Both the position numbers and the translations under genes were made by a program. Shown here in pieces: positions 16,388 through 27,337 of a stretch of DNA of 64,000 bases. The notes under the pieces were generated by a model. That model had not been told where the DNA came from and made no database searches. It saw only the letters and a list, made by a program, of their open reading frames with translations. Source of the stretch: Pseudomonas sp. NC02. Lineage in GTDB: Bacteria > Pseudomonadota > Gammaproteobacteria > Pseudomonadales > Pseudomonadaceae. How positions within the stretch are numbered: position 1 is the first letter of the stretch; each line of letters starts with the position of its first letter. The stretch covers positions 1,178,001 to 1,242,000 of the forward strand of contig NZ_CP025624.1 in assembly GCF_002874965.1 (NCBI RefSeq). Direction: 5' to 3'.

Positions 16388-17419
16388 ATGTATCAAGATA
16401 CTCCATATGTGTTTATGCCAAGCGCATCGCTCGATAACGGGCCACAGCTAAGATCAATCATTCAGGCTGGATATCGTTGGATTCAAATCAATCGGGACGT
16501 ATGCCCGATCAAGACCCCCGTATCTCTCAATAAGTTGGATTTAACTCCGGCTCATGGCCTCATCATCGAGCCAGCACCGGGGATTGAAAAGGTACGAATT
16601 GATTCAAGCGGAATCGGCCGCAACCCCAACTCCCCTACCGATCCAAGTTATGCTGCGTTTGATTACCAAGGAAAGGTACGCCCGGCAAGTTATCTTGTTC
16701 GCGCAGCAGGTCTGAATCAAACTGAAATTTTCGTCGCTGACGCGACAAAGTATGTGGCGGGGGATTGGATTGTAATTTCGGATGCATCGACTAATTTTGC
16801 AAGTATGCCTCTGCCACTCGACGGACCGATGGAGGTTCGCCAAGTTCTCCGCGTGCTTGGTGGCTCCTTGGTAATTAATAACGCCTTGAAGACGGCACAT
16901 CCTAACGGCGCTATCGTGGCAACTTGTGTGCCGATTCGTAACGTCTTTATTCGAGGTCTTGAATTTACGGGGAACTCCGCCGTAGGCGTGCATTTACATT
17001 ACGCTCAGCATTGTACAGTGCAGAACATCACGTCGGTTAATTGGAAAGGACGAGCGCTTGTTCTTATTGATAATGGCGGCAATAACAACTCTGTGATCGA
17101 CTGTTATTGCACCGGCACTGTGCCAGGCGGTGGGCCAGAGCAGAATGCTTGGGGTGTCGTGATGGAAGGGCAGGACTCATCCCGCATGATAAATAGCGGC
17201 GGCGAGCTTTGTGGGAATGGCAGTGCAATGAATTACTGTATTGACAGCGTGTCGGTCGACGCAAGGGCTCGTCGCAATAATGTTAACGTTGGAGTCTACA
17301 CTCAATCGCTGAGAAGTGGCTTTCTTCGCCCGAGGACCGACATGCCTCTCATCCTTGATCGTTACGAAAGCCCGGAAAACACTGAATGCTATATTTCTAA
17401 TATGCAAAGTTTTTCTTAA
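16388..17419 (+). CDS. Right-handed beta-helix (pectate-lyase-like) protein
   Basis: 343 aa without a signal peptide. The C-terminal half shows short repeated rungs rich in N, G, V and I (for example VFIRGLEFTGNSAVGVHLHY, then CTVQNITSVNWKGRALVLID and NSVIDCYC), typical of parallel beta-helix proteins such as tailspikes and polysaccharide lyases or epimerases. The N-terminus has a PQLRSIIQAGYRWIQINRDV segment like the capping repeat of pectate-lyase-3-type folds. No catalytic residues can be assigned. Codon use is less GC-rich than in the flanking core genes. It stands alone between the candidate RNA and the NeuD/MaoC pair and is probably horizontally acquired. Confidence 0.7.
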   Translation: MYQDTPYVFMPSASLDNGPQLRSIIQAGYRWIQINRDVCPIKTPVSLNKLDLTPAHGLIIEPAPGIEKVRIDSSGIGRNPNSPTDPSYAAFDYQGKVRPASYLVRAAGLNQTEIFVADATKYVAGDWIVISDASTNFASMPLPLDGPMEVRQVLRVLGGSLVINNALKTAHPNGAIVATCVPIRNVFIRGLEFTGNSAVGVHLHYAQHCTVQNITSVNWKGRALVLIDNGGNNNSVIDCYCTGTVPGGGPEQNAWGVVMEGQDSSRMINSGGELCGNGSAMNYCIDSVSVDARARRNNVNVGVYTQSLRSGFLRPRTDMPLILDRYESPENTECYISNMQSFS

Positions 17420-17519
17420 GCGAGTGGCGCATTGTGTTGAGGGGTACTATTGTAATTTAGTCTCCAACTGTAAGCCTTGAAGCTCTCGAGTTGAGATAGT
17501 CATTCTGCGCCATTGATGA

Positions 17520-17547
17520 AACCGCCCCGCCCAAAAAAGCGGGGTGG
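17520..17547. terminator. Inverted repeat between convergent genes
   Basis: ACCGCCCCGC and GCGGGGTGGT can pair over 10 bp with one G-T wobble around an A-rich loop. It lies between the convergent stops of the beta-helix gene and the MaoC-type gene. T-tracts are weak on both sides. Confidence 0.55.
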
Positions 17548-17550
17548 TTG

Positions 17551-17982
17551 CTATTTGTTTGGGATAAAGATTTCTGCAGATCCGCTAATGACTTTCTTGC
17601 CTTTTACGCTACAGATAGTATCGAAAAAAACTCGGCGTTTTTCCAAGTCTACTTTAGTTACTGTAACTTCTGCAACGATAGTGTCGTCAATATAGACGGG
17701 GCGTAAAAAATTCAGGCTCTGCGATACATACACACAACCAGGCCCCGGGATTTTTGTGCCGAATATGGCAGAGAAAAAACCAGCAGACATTAATCCATGT
17801 GCGATACGCTTGCCAAACCTTGAAGCCTCAGCATATTCTCTGTCGACGTGTACAGGGTTGTGGTCGCCACTAATACCTGCAAATGCCTTGATATCAGCGT
17901 CCGTTATAGTTTGAGAGTAGCTTGCCTTCATTCCAACTGTAATTTCAGCAATGGGAACGGACCCCATGGTAAAGTCTCTCAT
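17551..17982 (-). CDS. MaoC/PhaJ-like (R)-specific enoyl-CoA hydratase
   Basis: 143 aa with a single hot-dog domain. The hydratase-2 motif FAGISGDHNPVHVDREYA carries the catalytic pair Asp40 and His45, with the same spacing as in PhaJ (Asp31/His36). The enzyme would hydrate crotonyl-CoA-like substrates to (R)-3-hydroxyacyl-CoA. The start shares one base with the stop of the NeuD-like gene (TGATG); an internal ATG at 17967 is an alternative. Its pairing with a sugar acyltransferase suggests supply of a 3-hydroxyacyl donor for glycan modification rather than fatty-acid degradation. This role is inferred. Confidence 0.82.
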   Translation of the reverse strand: MRDFTMGSVPIAEITVGMKASYSQTITDADIKAFAGISGDHNPVHVDREYAEASRFGKRIAHGLMSAGFFSAIFGTKIPGPGCVYVSQSLNFLRPVYIDDTIVAEVTVTKVDLEKRRVFFDTICSVKGKKVISGSAEIFIPNK

Positions 17983-18647
17983 CAGCTGCCCAGTCCCTTT
18001 CGAAGTGGTTTGGCCGGGTTTCCGACAACTACGGTGCCCGGTGCAACGCTCTTGGTCACTACGGCTCCCATCCCAACAACAGCCCCTTCACCAATGACAA
18101 TTGGTTTTTCTGGTGTTCCCTGCTTAATAATGGCACCTGTTCCTATATAGGCATGATCTTCTATGGTGACGTTACCGTTACATTTTACGCTTGGTGCGAA
18201 AGTTACGAAGTCACCTATCGTGCAATCATGTGCGACATAAGAGTACAGGTTGGCGTGAAAGTATTTCCCGATTTTTGTATTGGATGTAATGGTTGTGAAT
18301 GGGCATAAAATTGCGCCCTCACCTATTACGTTGCAGTCTAAACTTACACTGTTATTGATGGAGTGTATTGTGAATGGCAGCGCTCCCGAAGAAATCATTT
18401 CGGCGGCAATTCGCTCGCGAATCCTGCTATTACCTATGGCGATGTTGAAGAATTTTTTGCCTGATGACAATGCATTGAATTCAGCGGTGGTCATCACTGC
18501 TACGCCGTTAATCTCTGCCGCTTGCGATCCATCATCGACAAATACAATCTGAAATTTTTCCTCGCTGAGCACGCCGAGTTTCTCTCTTACGAGTGGCAGC
18601 ACTTCTCGGCCAAATCCCCCAGCTCCAACAATTGCATAAGTATTCAT
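17982..18647 (-). CDS. NeuD/PglD-family sugar O-/N-acyltransferase
   Basis: 221 aa. The N-terminal Rossmann-like domain begins YAIVGAGGFGREVLPLV. It is followed by a left-handed beta-helix of hexapeptide repeats (about residues 95-205) with the catalytic-type His in YVAHDCTIGDFV and a C-terminal GTVVVGNPAKPLRKG. The family acylates nucleotide-linked amino sugars or sialic acids. The start has a good AAGGAG site. It is the first gene of a two-gene unit with the MaoC hydratase. No glycosyltransferases, aminotransferases or dehydratases of a full glycan cluster are nearby. Confidence 0.87.
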   Translation of the reverse strand: MNTYAIVGAGGFGREVLPLVREKLGVLSEEKFQIVFVDDGSQAAEINGVAVMTTAEFNALSSGKKFFNIAIGNSRIRERIAAEMISSGALPFTIHSINNSVSLDCNVIGEGAILCPFTTITSNTKIGKYFHANLYSYVAHDCTIGDFVTFAPSVKCNGNVTIEDHAYIGTGAIIKQGTPEKPIVIGEGAVVGMGAVVTKSVAPGTVVVGNPAKPLRKGLGS

Positions 18648-19212
18648 GTTGACTCCTTTTAACGAATTTGGGCAGCTGTCAAGTCACGGCCGGCCCCGAA
18701 TGAAATTGCTTCGTCACCGACGAGTTGTTGTGTGCCTGCCTTTTGTCATCGTGCCTGGGCTATACCGTCAAAACGATGCGCTGCATGACGATGTTCCTTG
18801 TGATTGTCTATCGTCTTGTAAAGAGGCGGCGGTTCTAAAGGGGTTGATTGTACTGTGTTCTGTTGTAATGAGCTTCTACCGGGTGCTCACCTTCGTGCTG
18901 AGCTCTGGCCTGAAGCGGCCGGTCAGGGCGTCGCCTGACGCGTCCTTGGCTCGCACATGGATCATGTTCCGCAGTGACTGGCAGGCTTGCTTGCGGCGCA
19001 CGGAAGTAAGTACGAGCGACGTCATAGGTCTCACAGCACTGCTTGGCTTCGGGTTCAAGTGATAACAGGACTGTGTCAGCGAGAAGGGCGCGCTTGATGC
19101 CGGACCGCTTCAATTTTCATGGAGCCAAGTTCGTATTTTTGGCGAACATACATCAACGCCGAATAAGACAACAAGGAACATACTGGAAAAAGAAGGGATA
19201 AGCAGAAACAAG
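18648..19212. other. Gene-free stretch between NeuD-like gene and tRNA-Leu
   Basis: About 560 bp with no gene I can support. Open frames exist on both strands (for example 18646-19062 plus and 18835-19113 minus), but neither has a recognised family, ribosome site or coding-like composition. It may hold decayed mobile-element sequence, since it abuts a tRNA gene. Confidence 0.4.
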
Positions 19213-19236
19213 AAAGCCGGCGCAGTGGCCGGCTTT
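19213..19236 (-). terminator. Terminator of tRNA-Leu
   Basis: A perfect 9-bp stem AAAGCCGGC/GCCGGCTTT with a 6-nt loop, followed on the minus strand by TTTCTTGTTT. It lies 44 bp downstream of the tRNA 3' end. Confidence 0.8.
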
Positions 19237-19279
19237 GCTGTGTATCAGCAGCATGTCAGAACAACATGAAACCTTTAGA

Positions 19280-19364
19280 TGGTGCCCCGAGGGAGACTCG
19301 AACTCCCACTCCTTTCGAAAACGGATTTTGAATCCGCCGCGTCTACCAATTCCGCCATCAGGGC
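19280..19364 (-). tRNA. tRNA-Leu (anticodon CAA)
   Basis: An 85-nt class II tRNA including an encoded CCA. The acceptor GCCCTGA pairs with TCGGGGC (one T-G). The D-arm has GGCGGAATTGGTAGACGC as in other leucine tRNAs. The anticodon stem-loop is CGGA-TTCAAAA-TCCG, giving anticodon CAA. A long variable arm precedes the T-arm GGGAGTTCGAGTCTCCC. It lies upstream of queA in divergent orientation and borders the 15.8-19.2 kb islet. Confidence 0.96.
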
Positions 19365-19472
19365 TCAATGGCGGCGAAGTATAGAGATGAGATTACCGTT
19401 GGTCAATCACGTTTCATGGTCAATTTTCACTATTTCCGCTAGACTTCCCGGCCCTGCTAGACGAACCCCATC

Positions 19473-21643
<2,171 letters not shown>

Positions 21644-21686
21644 GTTTTCCGACCCTAAGATTCACTATTTGCAACTGGAGTGCTAA

Positions 21687-22025
21687 ATGAGCTTTTTTAT
21701 CTCTAATGCCATGGCTGATGCCGCTGCACCGGCCGCTGCCGGTCCTATGGGCGGTGGTTTTGAGTGGATTTTCCTGGTCGGCTTCCTGGTCATCTTCTAC
21801 CTGATGATCTGGCGTCCACAGGCCAAGCGCGCCAAAGAGCAGAAGAACCTGCTGGGCAGCTTGCAGAAAGGCGACGAAGTCGTGACCACTGGCGGCATCG
21901 CCGGCAAGATCACTAAAGTGTCCGACGCTTTCGTGGTTCTGGAAGTCTCCGACACCGTAGAAATGAAGTTCCAGAAGGGCGCCATCGCCGCCACGCTGCC
22001 AAAAGGCACGCTCAAAGCGATCTAA
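21687..22025 (+). CDS. yajC: Preprotein translocase subunit YajC
   Basis: A 112-aa single-span membrane protein. An N-terminal helix (FEWIFLVGFLVIFYLMIWRPQ) leads into a cytosolic domain with GDEVVTTGGIAGKITKV. YajC associates with SecDF to help the Sec translocon. It lies 43 bp after tgt and just before secD, the usual gene order. Confidence 0.97.
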   Translation: MSFFISNAMADAAAPAAAGPMGGGFEWIFLVGFLVIFYLMIWRPQAKRAKEQKNLLGSLQKGDEVVTTGGIAGKITKVSDAFVVLEVSDTVEMKFQKGAIAATLPKGTLKAI

Positions 22026-22087
22026 GTAACAACCTTTACCAATCGACGGGGCGCGCAAGGCGCCCCGCGTTATAAGCGGGCGGCGTG

Positions 22088-23956
22088 ATGCTGAACAAAT
22101 ACCCTCTGTGGAAATACGTACTGATCCTGGCGGTGCTGGCGATCGGTTTTATTTATTCCGCTCCCAATCTCTATCCTGATGACCCGGCTATCCAGATCAC
22201 TGGCGCCAGCACTGCGCTGCAGGTCAATCAGGCTGATCTGGACCGTGCGAGCAAAGCGCTCACCGACGCGGGTATCCAGGTTAAAGCGGCAAGTTTGGCT
22301 GCTGATGCGAAGGGCGGCTTGTTGCGCCTGACCAAGCAAGAAGACCAATTGCCGGCAAAAGACGTTGTGCGCAAGGTCATGGGTGATGACTACGTCGTCG
22401 CACTGAACCTGGCACAGACCACGCCAAAATGGCTGCGCGCGATCGGCGCACACCCGATGAAGCTGGGTCTGGACTTGTCCGGTGGTGTGCACTTCCTGCT
22501 GGAAGTGGACATGGACAAGGCCCTCGACGCTCGCCTGAAAGTCTACGAAGGCGATGTGAAGAGCCTGCTGCGTAAAGAGCGCCTGCGTTATCGCAGCCTG
22601 CCGCAGCTCAACGGTGCCATCCAGCTGGGCTTTGCTGACGAAGCAACCCGCGAACAGGCCCGTGCGCTGATCCGCAAGAACTTCAACGATTTCGACATTG
22701 TTCCGGCCGACCTCAATGGTCAGGCGGTACTGCGTCTGGCGATGACCCCGGCCAAGCTGGCGGAAATCCGTGAATACTCGATCAAACAGAACTTGACCAC
22801 GGTACGTAACCGCGTCAACGAGCTGGGTGTGGCCGAGCCGATCGTTCAGCGCCAGGGTGCCAACCGCATCGTGGTTGAACTGCCGGGCGTGCAGGACACC
22901 GCTGAAGCCAAGCGTATCCTGGGTAAAACAGCCAACCTGGAATTCCGCCTGGCGGCTGAGCCGGGTGCTACCCGTGCTACTGCAGAAGAGTTCGAGTTCC
23001 GTGAAGGCAATCGTCCTCCTGCACTGATCGAGCGTGGCTTGATCATTACGGGTGACCAGGTGACCGACGCCAAGGCTGGTTTCGGCGAGCACGGTACGCC
23101 TGAAGTGAACATCCGCCTGGATGGCCACGGCGGCGAACTGATGAGCCGCGCAACCCGCAGCAACGTCGGTCGCAGCATGGCGGTGATCTTCATCGAGCAA
23201 CGTCCTGTCACCACCTACACCAAGCAAGTGGTTGACGGCGTCGAGAAAGACGTACCGGTACAGACCTTTAAAGAAGAGAAGAAGATCATCAGCCTGGCGA
23301 CCATCCAGTCGCCGCTGGGTGCTCAATTCCGCATCACCGGCCTGAACGGCCAGGGTGAGTCGTCCGAACTGGCGCTGCTGCTGCGTGCCGGTGGCCTGGC
23401 CGCCCCGATGTACTTCGCTGAAGAACGTACCATCGGCCCGAGCCTGGGTGCTGACAACATCACCAAGGGTATCGACGCTGCTCTGTGGGGCATGCTGTTC
23501 GTCTCCCTGTTCATCATCGCCATCTATCGCTTCTTCGGCGTCATCGCCACCGTCGCGCTGGCGGGCAACATGGTGATGCTGCTGGCCCTGATGTCGCTGC
23601 TGGGTGCAACGCTGACCCTGCCAGGTATCGCCGGTATCGTACTCACCATGGGTATGGCGGTTGACGCCAACGTACTGATCTTCTCGCGGATTCGTGAAGA
23701 GATTGCTGCGGGCATGACCGTGCAACGGGCAATCAACGAAGGCTTCGGCCGGGCATTTACTGCAATTCTCGACTCCAACCTGACCACCCTGTTGGTCGGC
23801 GGGATTCTCTTTGCCATGGGCACCGGCCCGGTCAAAGGTTTTGCGGTGACCATGTCCCTCGGTATCTTTACCTCGATGTTCACGGCCATCATGGTGACCC
23901 GCGCAATGGTCAACCTGATCTTTGGCGGACGTGACTTCAAGAAGTTGTGGATTTAA
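22088..23956 (+). CDS. secD: Protein translocase subunit SecD
   Basis: A 622-aa inner-membrane RND-type protein that uses the proton gradient to complete protein export with SecF. TM1 is at about residues 8-26 and is followed by the large periplasmic P1 domain (GLDLSGGVHFLLEVDMD, VRNRVNELGVAEPIVQRQG). Five C-terminal helices carry GIAGIVLTMGMAVDANVLIFSRIREE, which includes the proton-relay Asp. ATG 22088 is chosen over an in-frame GTG 3 bp upstream. Confidence 0.97.
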   Translation: MLNKYPLWKYVLILAVLAIGFIYSAPNLYPDDPAIQITGASTALQVNQADLDRASKALTDAGIQVKAASLAADAKGGLLRLTKQEDQLPAKDVVRKVMGDDYVVALNLAQTTPKWLRAIGAHPMKLGLDLSGGVHFLLEVDMDKALDARLKVYEGDVKSLLRKERLRYRSLPQLNGAIQLGFADEATREQARALIRKNFNDFDIVPADLNGQAVLRLAMTPAKLAEIREYSIKQNLTTVRNRVNELGVAEPIVQRQGANRIVVELPGVQDTAEAKRILGKTANLEFRLAAEPGATRATAEEFEFREGNRPPALIERGLIITGDQVTDAKAGFGEHGTPEVNIRLDGHGGELMSRATRSNVGRSMAVIFIEQRPVTTYTKQVVDGVEKDVPVQTFKEEKKIISLATIQSPLGAQFRITGLNGQGESSELALLLRAGGLAAPMYFAEERTIGPSLGADNITKGIDAALWGMLFVSLFIIAIYRFFGVIATVALAGNMVMLLALMSLLGATLTLPGIAGIVLTMGMAVDANVLIFSRIREEIAAGMTVQRAINEGFGRAFTAILDSNLTTLLVGGILFAMGTGPVKGFAVTMSLGIFTSMFTAIMVTRAMVNLIFGGRDFKKLWI

Positions 23957-23965
23957 GGGGCTGCC

Positions 23966-24880
23966 ATGTTACGTACAATCAACTTCATGGGCGTTCGCAA
24001 CGTTGCGTTCGGCTTCACCATGCTCCTTACCGTTCTGGCGTTGTTCAGCTGGTTCCATAAGGGCCTGAACTACGGTCTGGACTTCACCGGCGGTACGCTC
24101 ATCGAGCTGACCTACGAGAAGCCGGCCGACGTTAGCCTGGTGCGCAACGAGCTGGTCAAGGCCGGCTATCACGAAGCCATCGTCCAGAGCTTTGGTGCAA
24201 CCACCGACCTGCTGGTGCGTATGCCGGGCGAAGACCCGCAACTGGGTCACCAGGTAGCCGAGGCCTTGCAGAAGGTCGGCGGCGACAACCCGGCGTCGGT
24301 CAAGCGCGTCGAGTTCGTGGGCCCGCAGGTAGGTGAAGAACTGCGTGACCAAGGCGGCCTCGGCATGCTGATGGCGCTGGTCGGCATCATGATCTACCTG
24401 GCTTTCCGCTTTCAGTGGAAGTTCGGTGTCGGCGCCATTGTGTCGCTGATCCACGACGTGATCGTGACCGTGGGTATCCTGGCCTACTTCCAGATCACCT
24501 TCGACCTGACGGTATTGGCGGCGGTGCTGGCAATCATTGGCTACTCCCTCAACGACACCATCGTGGTATTCGACCGGGTTCGTGAGAACTTCCGGGTGCT
24601 GCGCAAGGCGACGTTGATCGAGAACATCAACATCTCCACCACCCAGACCCTGCTGCGCACCATGGCGACTTCGATCTCCACCTTGCTGGCGATTGCCGCA
24701 CTGATGGTGTTCGGTGGCGACAACCTGTGGGGCTTCTCGCTGTCGCTGTTCATCGGCGTGCTGGCGGGTACCTACTCGTCGATCTACATCGCCAACGTGG
24801 TACTGATCTGGCTGAACCTCAACAGCGAAGACTTGATCCCTCCTGCCAGCACCGGCAAGGAGGTCGACGACCGCCCTTGA
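23966..24880 (+). CDS. secF: Protein translocase subunit SecF
   Basis: A 304-aa membrane protein, partner of SecD. TM1 is at about residues 12-32, then LDFTGGTLIELTYEKP opens the periplasmic domain. The C-terminal five-helix bundle has AIIGYSLNDTIVVFDRVREN, the family signature. The start is 9 bp after the secD stop. A perfect 10-bp terminator follows. Confidence 0.97.
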   Translation: MLRTINFMGVRNVAFGFTMLLTVLALFSWFHKGLNYGLDFTGGTLIELTYEKPADVSLVRNELVKAGYHEAIVQSFGATTDLLVRMPGEDPQLGHQVAEALQKVGGDNPASVKRVEFVGPQVGEELRDQGGLGMLMALVGIMIYLAFRFQWKFGVGAIVSLIHDVIVTVGILAYFQITFDLTVLAAVLAIIGYSLNDTIVVFDRVRENFRVLRKATLIENINISTTQTLLRTMATSISTLLAIAALMVFGGDNLWGFSLSLFIGVLAGTYSSIYIANVVLIWLNLNSEDLIPPASTGKEVDDRP

Positions 24881-24910
24881 TGGGTGATTGTTGATCTGCT
24901 GTTACAAATA

Positions 24911-24943
24911 AGGCGCGAGTATTGAACTCGCGCCTTTTTTTTT
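24911..24943 (+). terminator. Terminator after secF
   Basis: A perfect 10-bp stem AGGCGCGAGT/ACTCGCGCCT with a 5-nt loop, followed by nine Ts. Confidence 0.93.
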
Positions 24944-25003
24944 GCTCCAAGGCTGGGTATAGCGCGGATCGTTCGGTCCGTTTGTGATGGTCAGGAGGTT
25001 CAC

Positions 25004-25552
25004 GTGAACAAGTCGTTACTGGTTGGTGCGGTATTGGGTGCTGTCGGTGTGACTGCCGGGGGTGCTGTTGCCACCTACAGCCTGGTAAAAAGCGGCCCTG
25101 AGTATGCGCAAGTGCTGGCGGTGCAGCCGGTGAAAACCCAGATTAAAACCCCGCGTGAAGTCTGCAAGGATGTTGCCGTAACCCGGCAGAAACCTGTGCA
25201 GGATCAGCATCAGATCGTCGGTACGGTGGTCGGTGCGCTGGCGGGCGGCCTGTTGGGTAATCAGGTCGGCGGCGGTAATGGCAAGAAGCTGGCCACCGTG
25301 GCCGGTGCGGTCGGTGGCGGTTACGCTGGTAACAAGGTTCAGGAAGGCATGCAGAACCGCGATACCTACACCACCACGCAAACTCGTTGTAATACCGTTA
25401 ATGACATCAGCGACAAGGTTGTCGGGTACGACGTACGTTACACCCTGGACGGCAAGGAAGGCTCCGTGCGCATGGATCGTGATCCAGGCAACCAGATCCC
25501 CGTCGACAAGGAAGGGCGCCTGGTTATCGGTCAGAACCAGCCGCAGCAGTAA
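25004..25552 (+). CDS. Glycine-zipper 2TM-domain envelope protein
   Basis: 182 aa. It has an N-terminal hydrophobic segment (LVGAVLGAVGVTAGGAVATYSL) that may be an anchor. The glycine zipper GTVVGALAGGLLGNQVGGGNGKKLATVAGAVGGGYAGN lies at about residues 75-110, followed by a C-terminal beta-rich region (GYDVRYTLDGKEGSVRMDRDPG) like that of SlyB/Rick-17kDa-type proteins. No lipobox cysteine is seen after the N-terminal helix. Its role is probably in outer-membrane integrity, but this is not shown by sequence. It has its own terminator. Confidence 0.85.
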   Translation: MNKSLLVGAVLGAVGVTAGGAVATYSLVKSGPEYAQVLAVQPVKTQIKTPREVCKDVAVTRQKPVQDQHQIVGTVVGALAGGLLGNQVGGGNGKKLATVAGAVGGGYAGNKVQEGMQNRDTYTTTQTRCNTVNDISDKVVGYDVRYTLDGKEGSVRMDRDPGNQIPVDKEGRLVIGQNQPQQ

Positions 25553-25562
25553 TCCCAGGTAT

Positions 25563-25592
25563 AAAAAAAGCACCCCGAGGGGTGCTTTTTTG
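25563..25592. terminator. Bidirectional terminator
   Basis: AAAAAAGCACCCC/GGGGTGCTTTTTT forms a long stem with A- and T-tracts on both sides. It serves the glycine-zipper gene (plus) and suhB (minus). Confidence 0.92.
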
Positions 25593-25603
25593 TGCTCGCT
25601 CGC

Positions 25604-26419
25604 TTAGCGCTTCAGCGAAGCCGGCAGGTGCGGCTGGATCGCCGTCAGGACTGCCTTGAAGCATTTGGTGTTGCCGGCAACCACGTGACCCTTCTCCAGG
25701 AAGTCGTGACCACCGGTGAAGTCGCTCACCAGGCCGCCCGCTTCTTGAATTAGCAGTGCGCCTGCAGCCATGTCCCACTCGGACAGGCCCGACTCCCAGA
25801 ACGCATCAAAACGACCGGCAGCGACATACGCCAGGTCCAGGCTGGCTGCGCCGGCGCGACGGATGCCGGCGGTCTGGCCAACCAGGGCGCGGAACATGCC
25901 CAGGTAGTTTTCCAGGTTGTCCATCTGGTCGTCACGGAACGGGAAGCCGGTACCCAGCAGGGCGCCGTCGAGGCTGGTGCGACCGCTGACGCGCAGGCGG
26001 CGACCGTTCAACTGGGCGCCACGGCCACGGCTGGCGGTGAATTCTTCCTGGCGAACCGGGTCCAGCACAACGGCGTGTTCCAGGCGGCCACGGTATTTGC
26101 AGGCAATGCTCACGGCAAAGTGCGGGATACCGCGCAGGAAGTTGGTGGTGCCATCCAGTGGGTCGATGATCCACAGGTAGTCTTCGCCTTCGCCGCTACC
26201 TTTGTGCAGGCCGGTTTCTTCACCGAGGATGCCGTGGGTAGGGTAGGCCTTGCGCAGCGCGTCGATGATTTTCTGCTCGGCGGCGCGATCCACCTCGGAT
26301 ACGTAATCCTTGGCGTCTTTTTCGTCGACCTTGATGGTATCCAGGCGCTCGATGGAGCGGAAGATCAATTCACTGGCGCTGCGGGCGGCGCGCAGCGCGA
26401 TATTCAGCATGGGCTGCAT
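25604..26419 (-). CDS. suhB: Inositol-1-monophosphatase / SuhB
   Basis: A 271-aa Mg-dependent phosphatase. Metal-site motifs are GEETG (Glu67) and WIIDPLDGTTNF (Asp86, Asp89), with the C-terminal SEWDMAAGALLIQEAGG. It hydrolyses inositol-1-phosphate. In gamma-proteobacteria SuhB also acts in rRNA antitermination, and in P. aeruginosa it affects virulence regulation. It is transcribed divergently from trmJ with 145 bp between them. Confidence 0.95.
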   Translation of the reverse strand: MQPMLNIALRAARSASELIFRSIERLDTIKVDEKDAKDYVSEVDRAAEQKIIDALRKAYPTHGILGEETGLHKGSGEGEDYLWIIDPLDGTTNFLRGIPHFAVSIACKYRGRLEHAVVLDPVRQEEFTASRGRGAQLNGRRLRVSGRTSLDGALLGTGFPFRDDQMDNLENYLGMFRALVGQTAGIRRAGAASLDLAYVAAGRFDAFWESGLSEWDMAAGALLIQEAGGLVSDFTGGHDFLEKGHVVAGNTKCFKAVLTAIQPHLPASLKR

Positions 26420-26564
26420 GGATGTGTCACCTAAGGTTGTTAAAGAAAGCCGAGCATTCTAGCAGAAACTTTCTTCAGGTGAAGGACGACGTTACCTTTC
26501 ATGGCATAACCTTAGGCTGTTCTGTAAGATTTGCTCCCCTTTCCCGTGTCCGAGAGCGCCTCCC

Positions 26565-27335
26565 TTGCTGCAAAACATCCGTGTCGTCCTCGTCAATACC
26601 AGTCATCCCGGCAATATCGGCGGCGTGGCGCGAGCCATGAAGAACATGGGGCTGACGCGCCTGGTGCTGGTGGAGCCGCGTGTGTTCCCGCACCACGAGG
26701 CCGATGCGCGCGCGTCCGGCGCCAATGACATCCTCGAAAAAGCCCAGGTCGTTGCCACCCTGGAAGACGCCCTGGTCGGCTGCAACCTGGTGCTCGGCAC
26801 CAGCGCTCGCGACCGTCGCATCCCCTGGCCGCTGCTGGATCCTCGCGAATGCGGGACCAAAGTCGTGGAAGAGGCCGCCGGCGGCGCTGAAATCGCCTTG
26901 GTATTCGGCCGTGAAGACTCCGGCCTGACCAATGAAGAGCTGCAGCGATGTCATTATCACGTGCACATCCCATCAGACCCCGAGTTCAGTTCGCTGAACC
27001 TCGGGGCAGCGGTGCAGGTGTTGAGCTATGAAGTGCGCATGGCCTGGCTGGCTGCTGAAGGCCAGCCAAGCAAGGTTGAAAAGGATGAGGTTGCATCGAC
27101 CAAGAGTGGCGAACTGGCCACCATGGACGAGCTGGAGCGATTCTATGAGCACCTGGAGCAAACCCTGGTGGCCATCGAGTTCCTCGATCCGGAAAAACCG
27201 CGGCACTTGATGGCGCGTCTGCGCCGGCTATACGGACGCAGCTCGGTCAGCCGGGCAGAAATGAATATATTGCGTGGCATCCTCACGGAAACCCAGAAAG
27301 CGGCCCGTGGCGAGCTTCTTAAGCGGAAGGATTAA
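26565..27335 (+). CDS. trmJ: tRNA (cytidine/uridine-2'-O-)-methyltransferase TrmJ
   Basis: A 256-aa SPOUT methyltransferase for ribose 32 of tRNAs. The fold is seen in [25 protein letters not shown] and the knot region [17 protein letters not shown], then [19 protein letters not shown] coiled-coil-like C-terminal dimer extension follows. The start is a TTG: the frame reads L-Q-N-I-R-V from there and no ATG or GTG lies closer to the conserved start. The ribosome site is weak. Confidence 0.94.
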   Translation: MLQNIRVVLVNTSHPGNIGGVARAMKNMGLTRLVLVEPRVFPHHEADARASGANDILEKAQVVATLEDALVGCNLVLGTSARDRRIPWPLLDPRECGTKVVEEAAGGAEIALVFGREDSGLTNEELQRCHYHVHIPSDPEFSSLNLGAAVQVLSYEVRMAWLAAEGQPSKVEKDEVASTKSGELATMDELERFYEHLEQTLVAIEFLDPEKPRHLMARLRRLYGRSSVSRAEMNILRGILTETQKAARGELLKRKD

Positions 27336-27337
27336 AA

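Noticed and set aside
18835..19113. Possible transposase fragment on the minus strand
   Set aside because: A few Arg/Lys-rich stretches looked transposase-like, but no catalytic motif, inverted repeats or known IS similarity could be recognised.
15880..19364. A duplicated tRNA-Leu 3' end as an att site
   Set aside because: No second copy of the 3'-terminal tRNA sequence was seen in the islet and no integrase gene is present. A tRNA-targeted integration event is not proven.
22070..23725. 551-codon open frame antisense to secD
   Set aside because: secD is certain on the other strand. The antisense frame has shadow composition and no recognisable domain.
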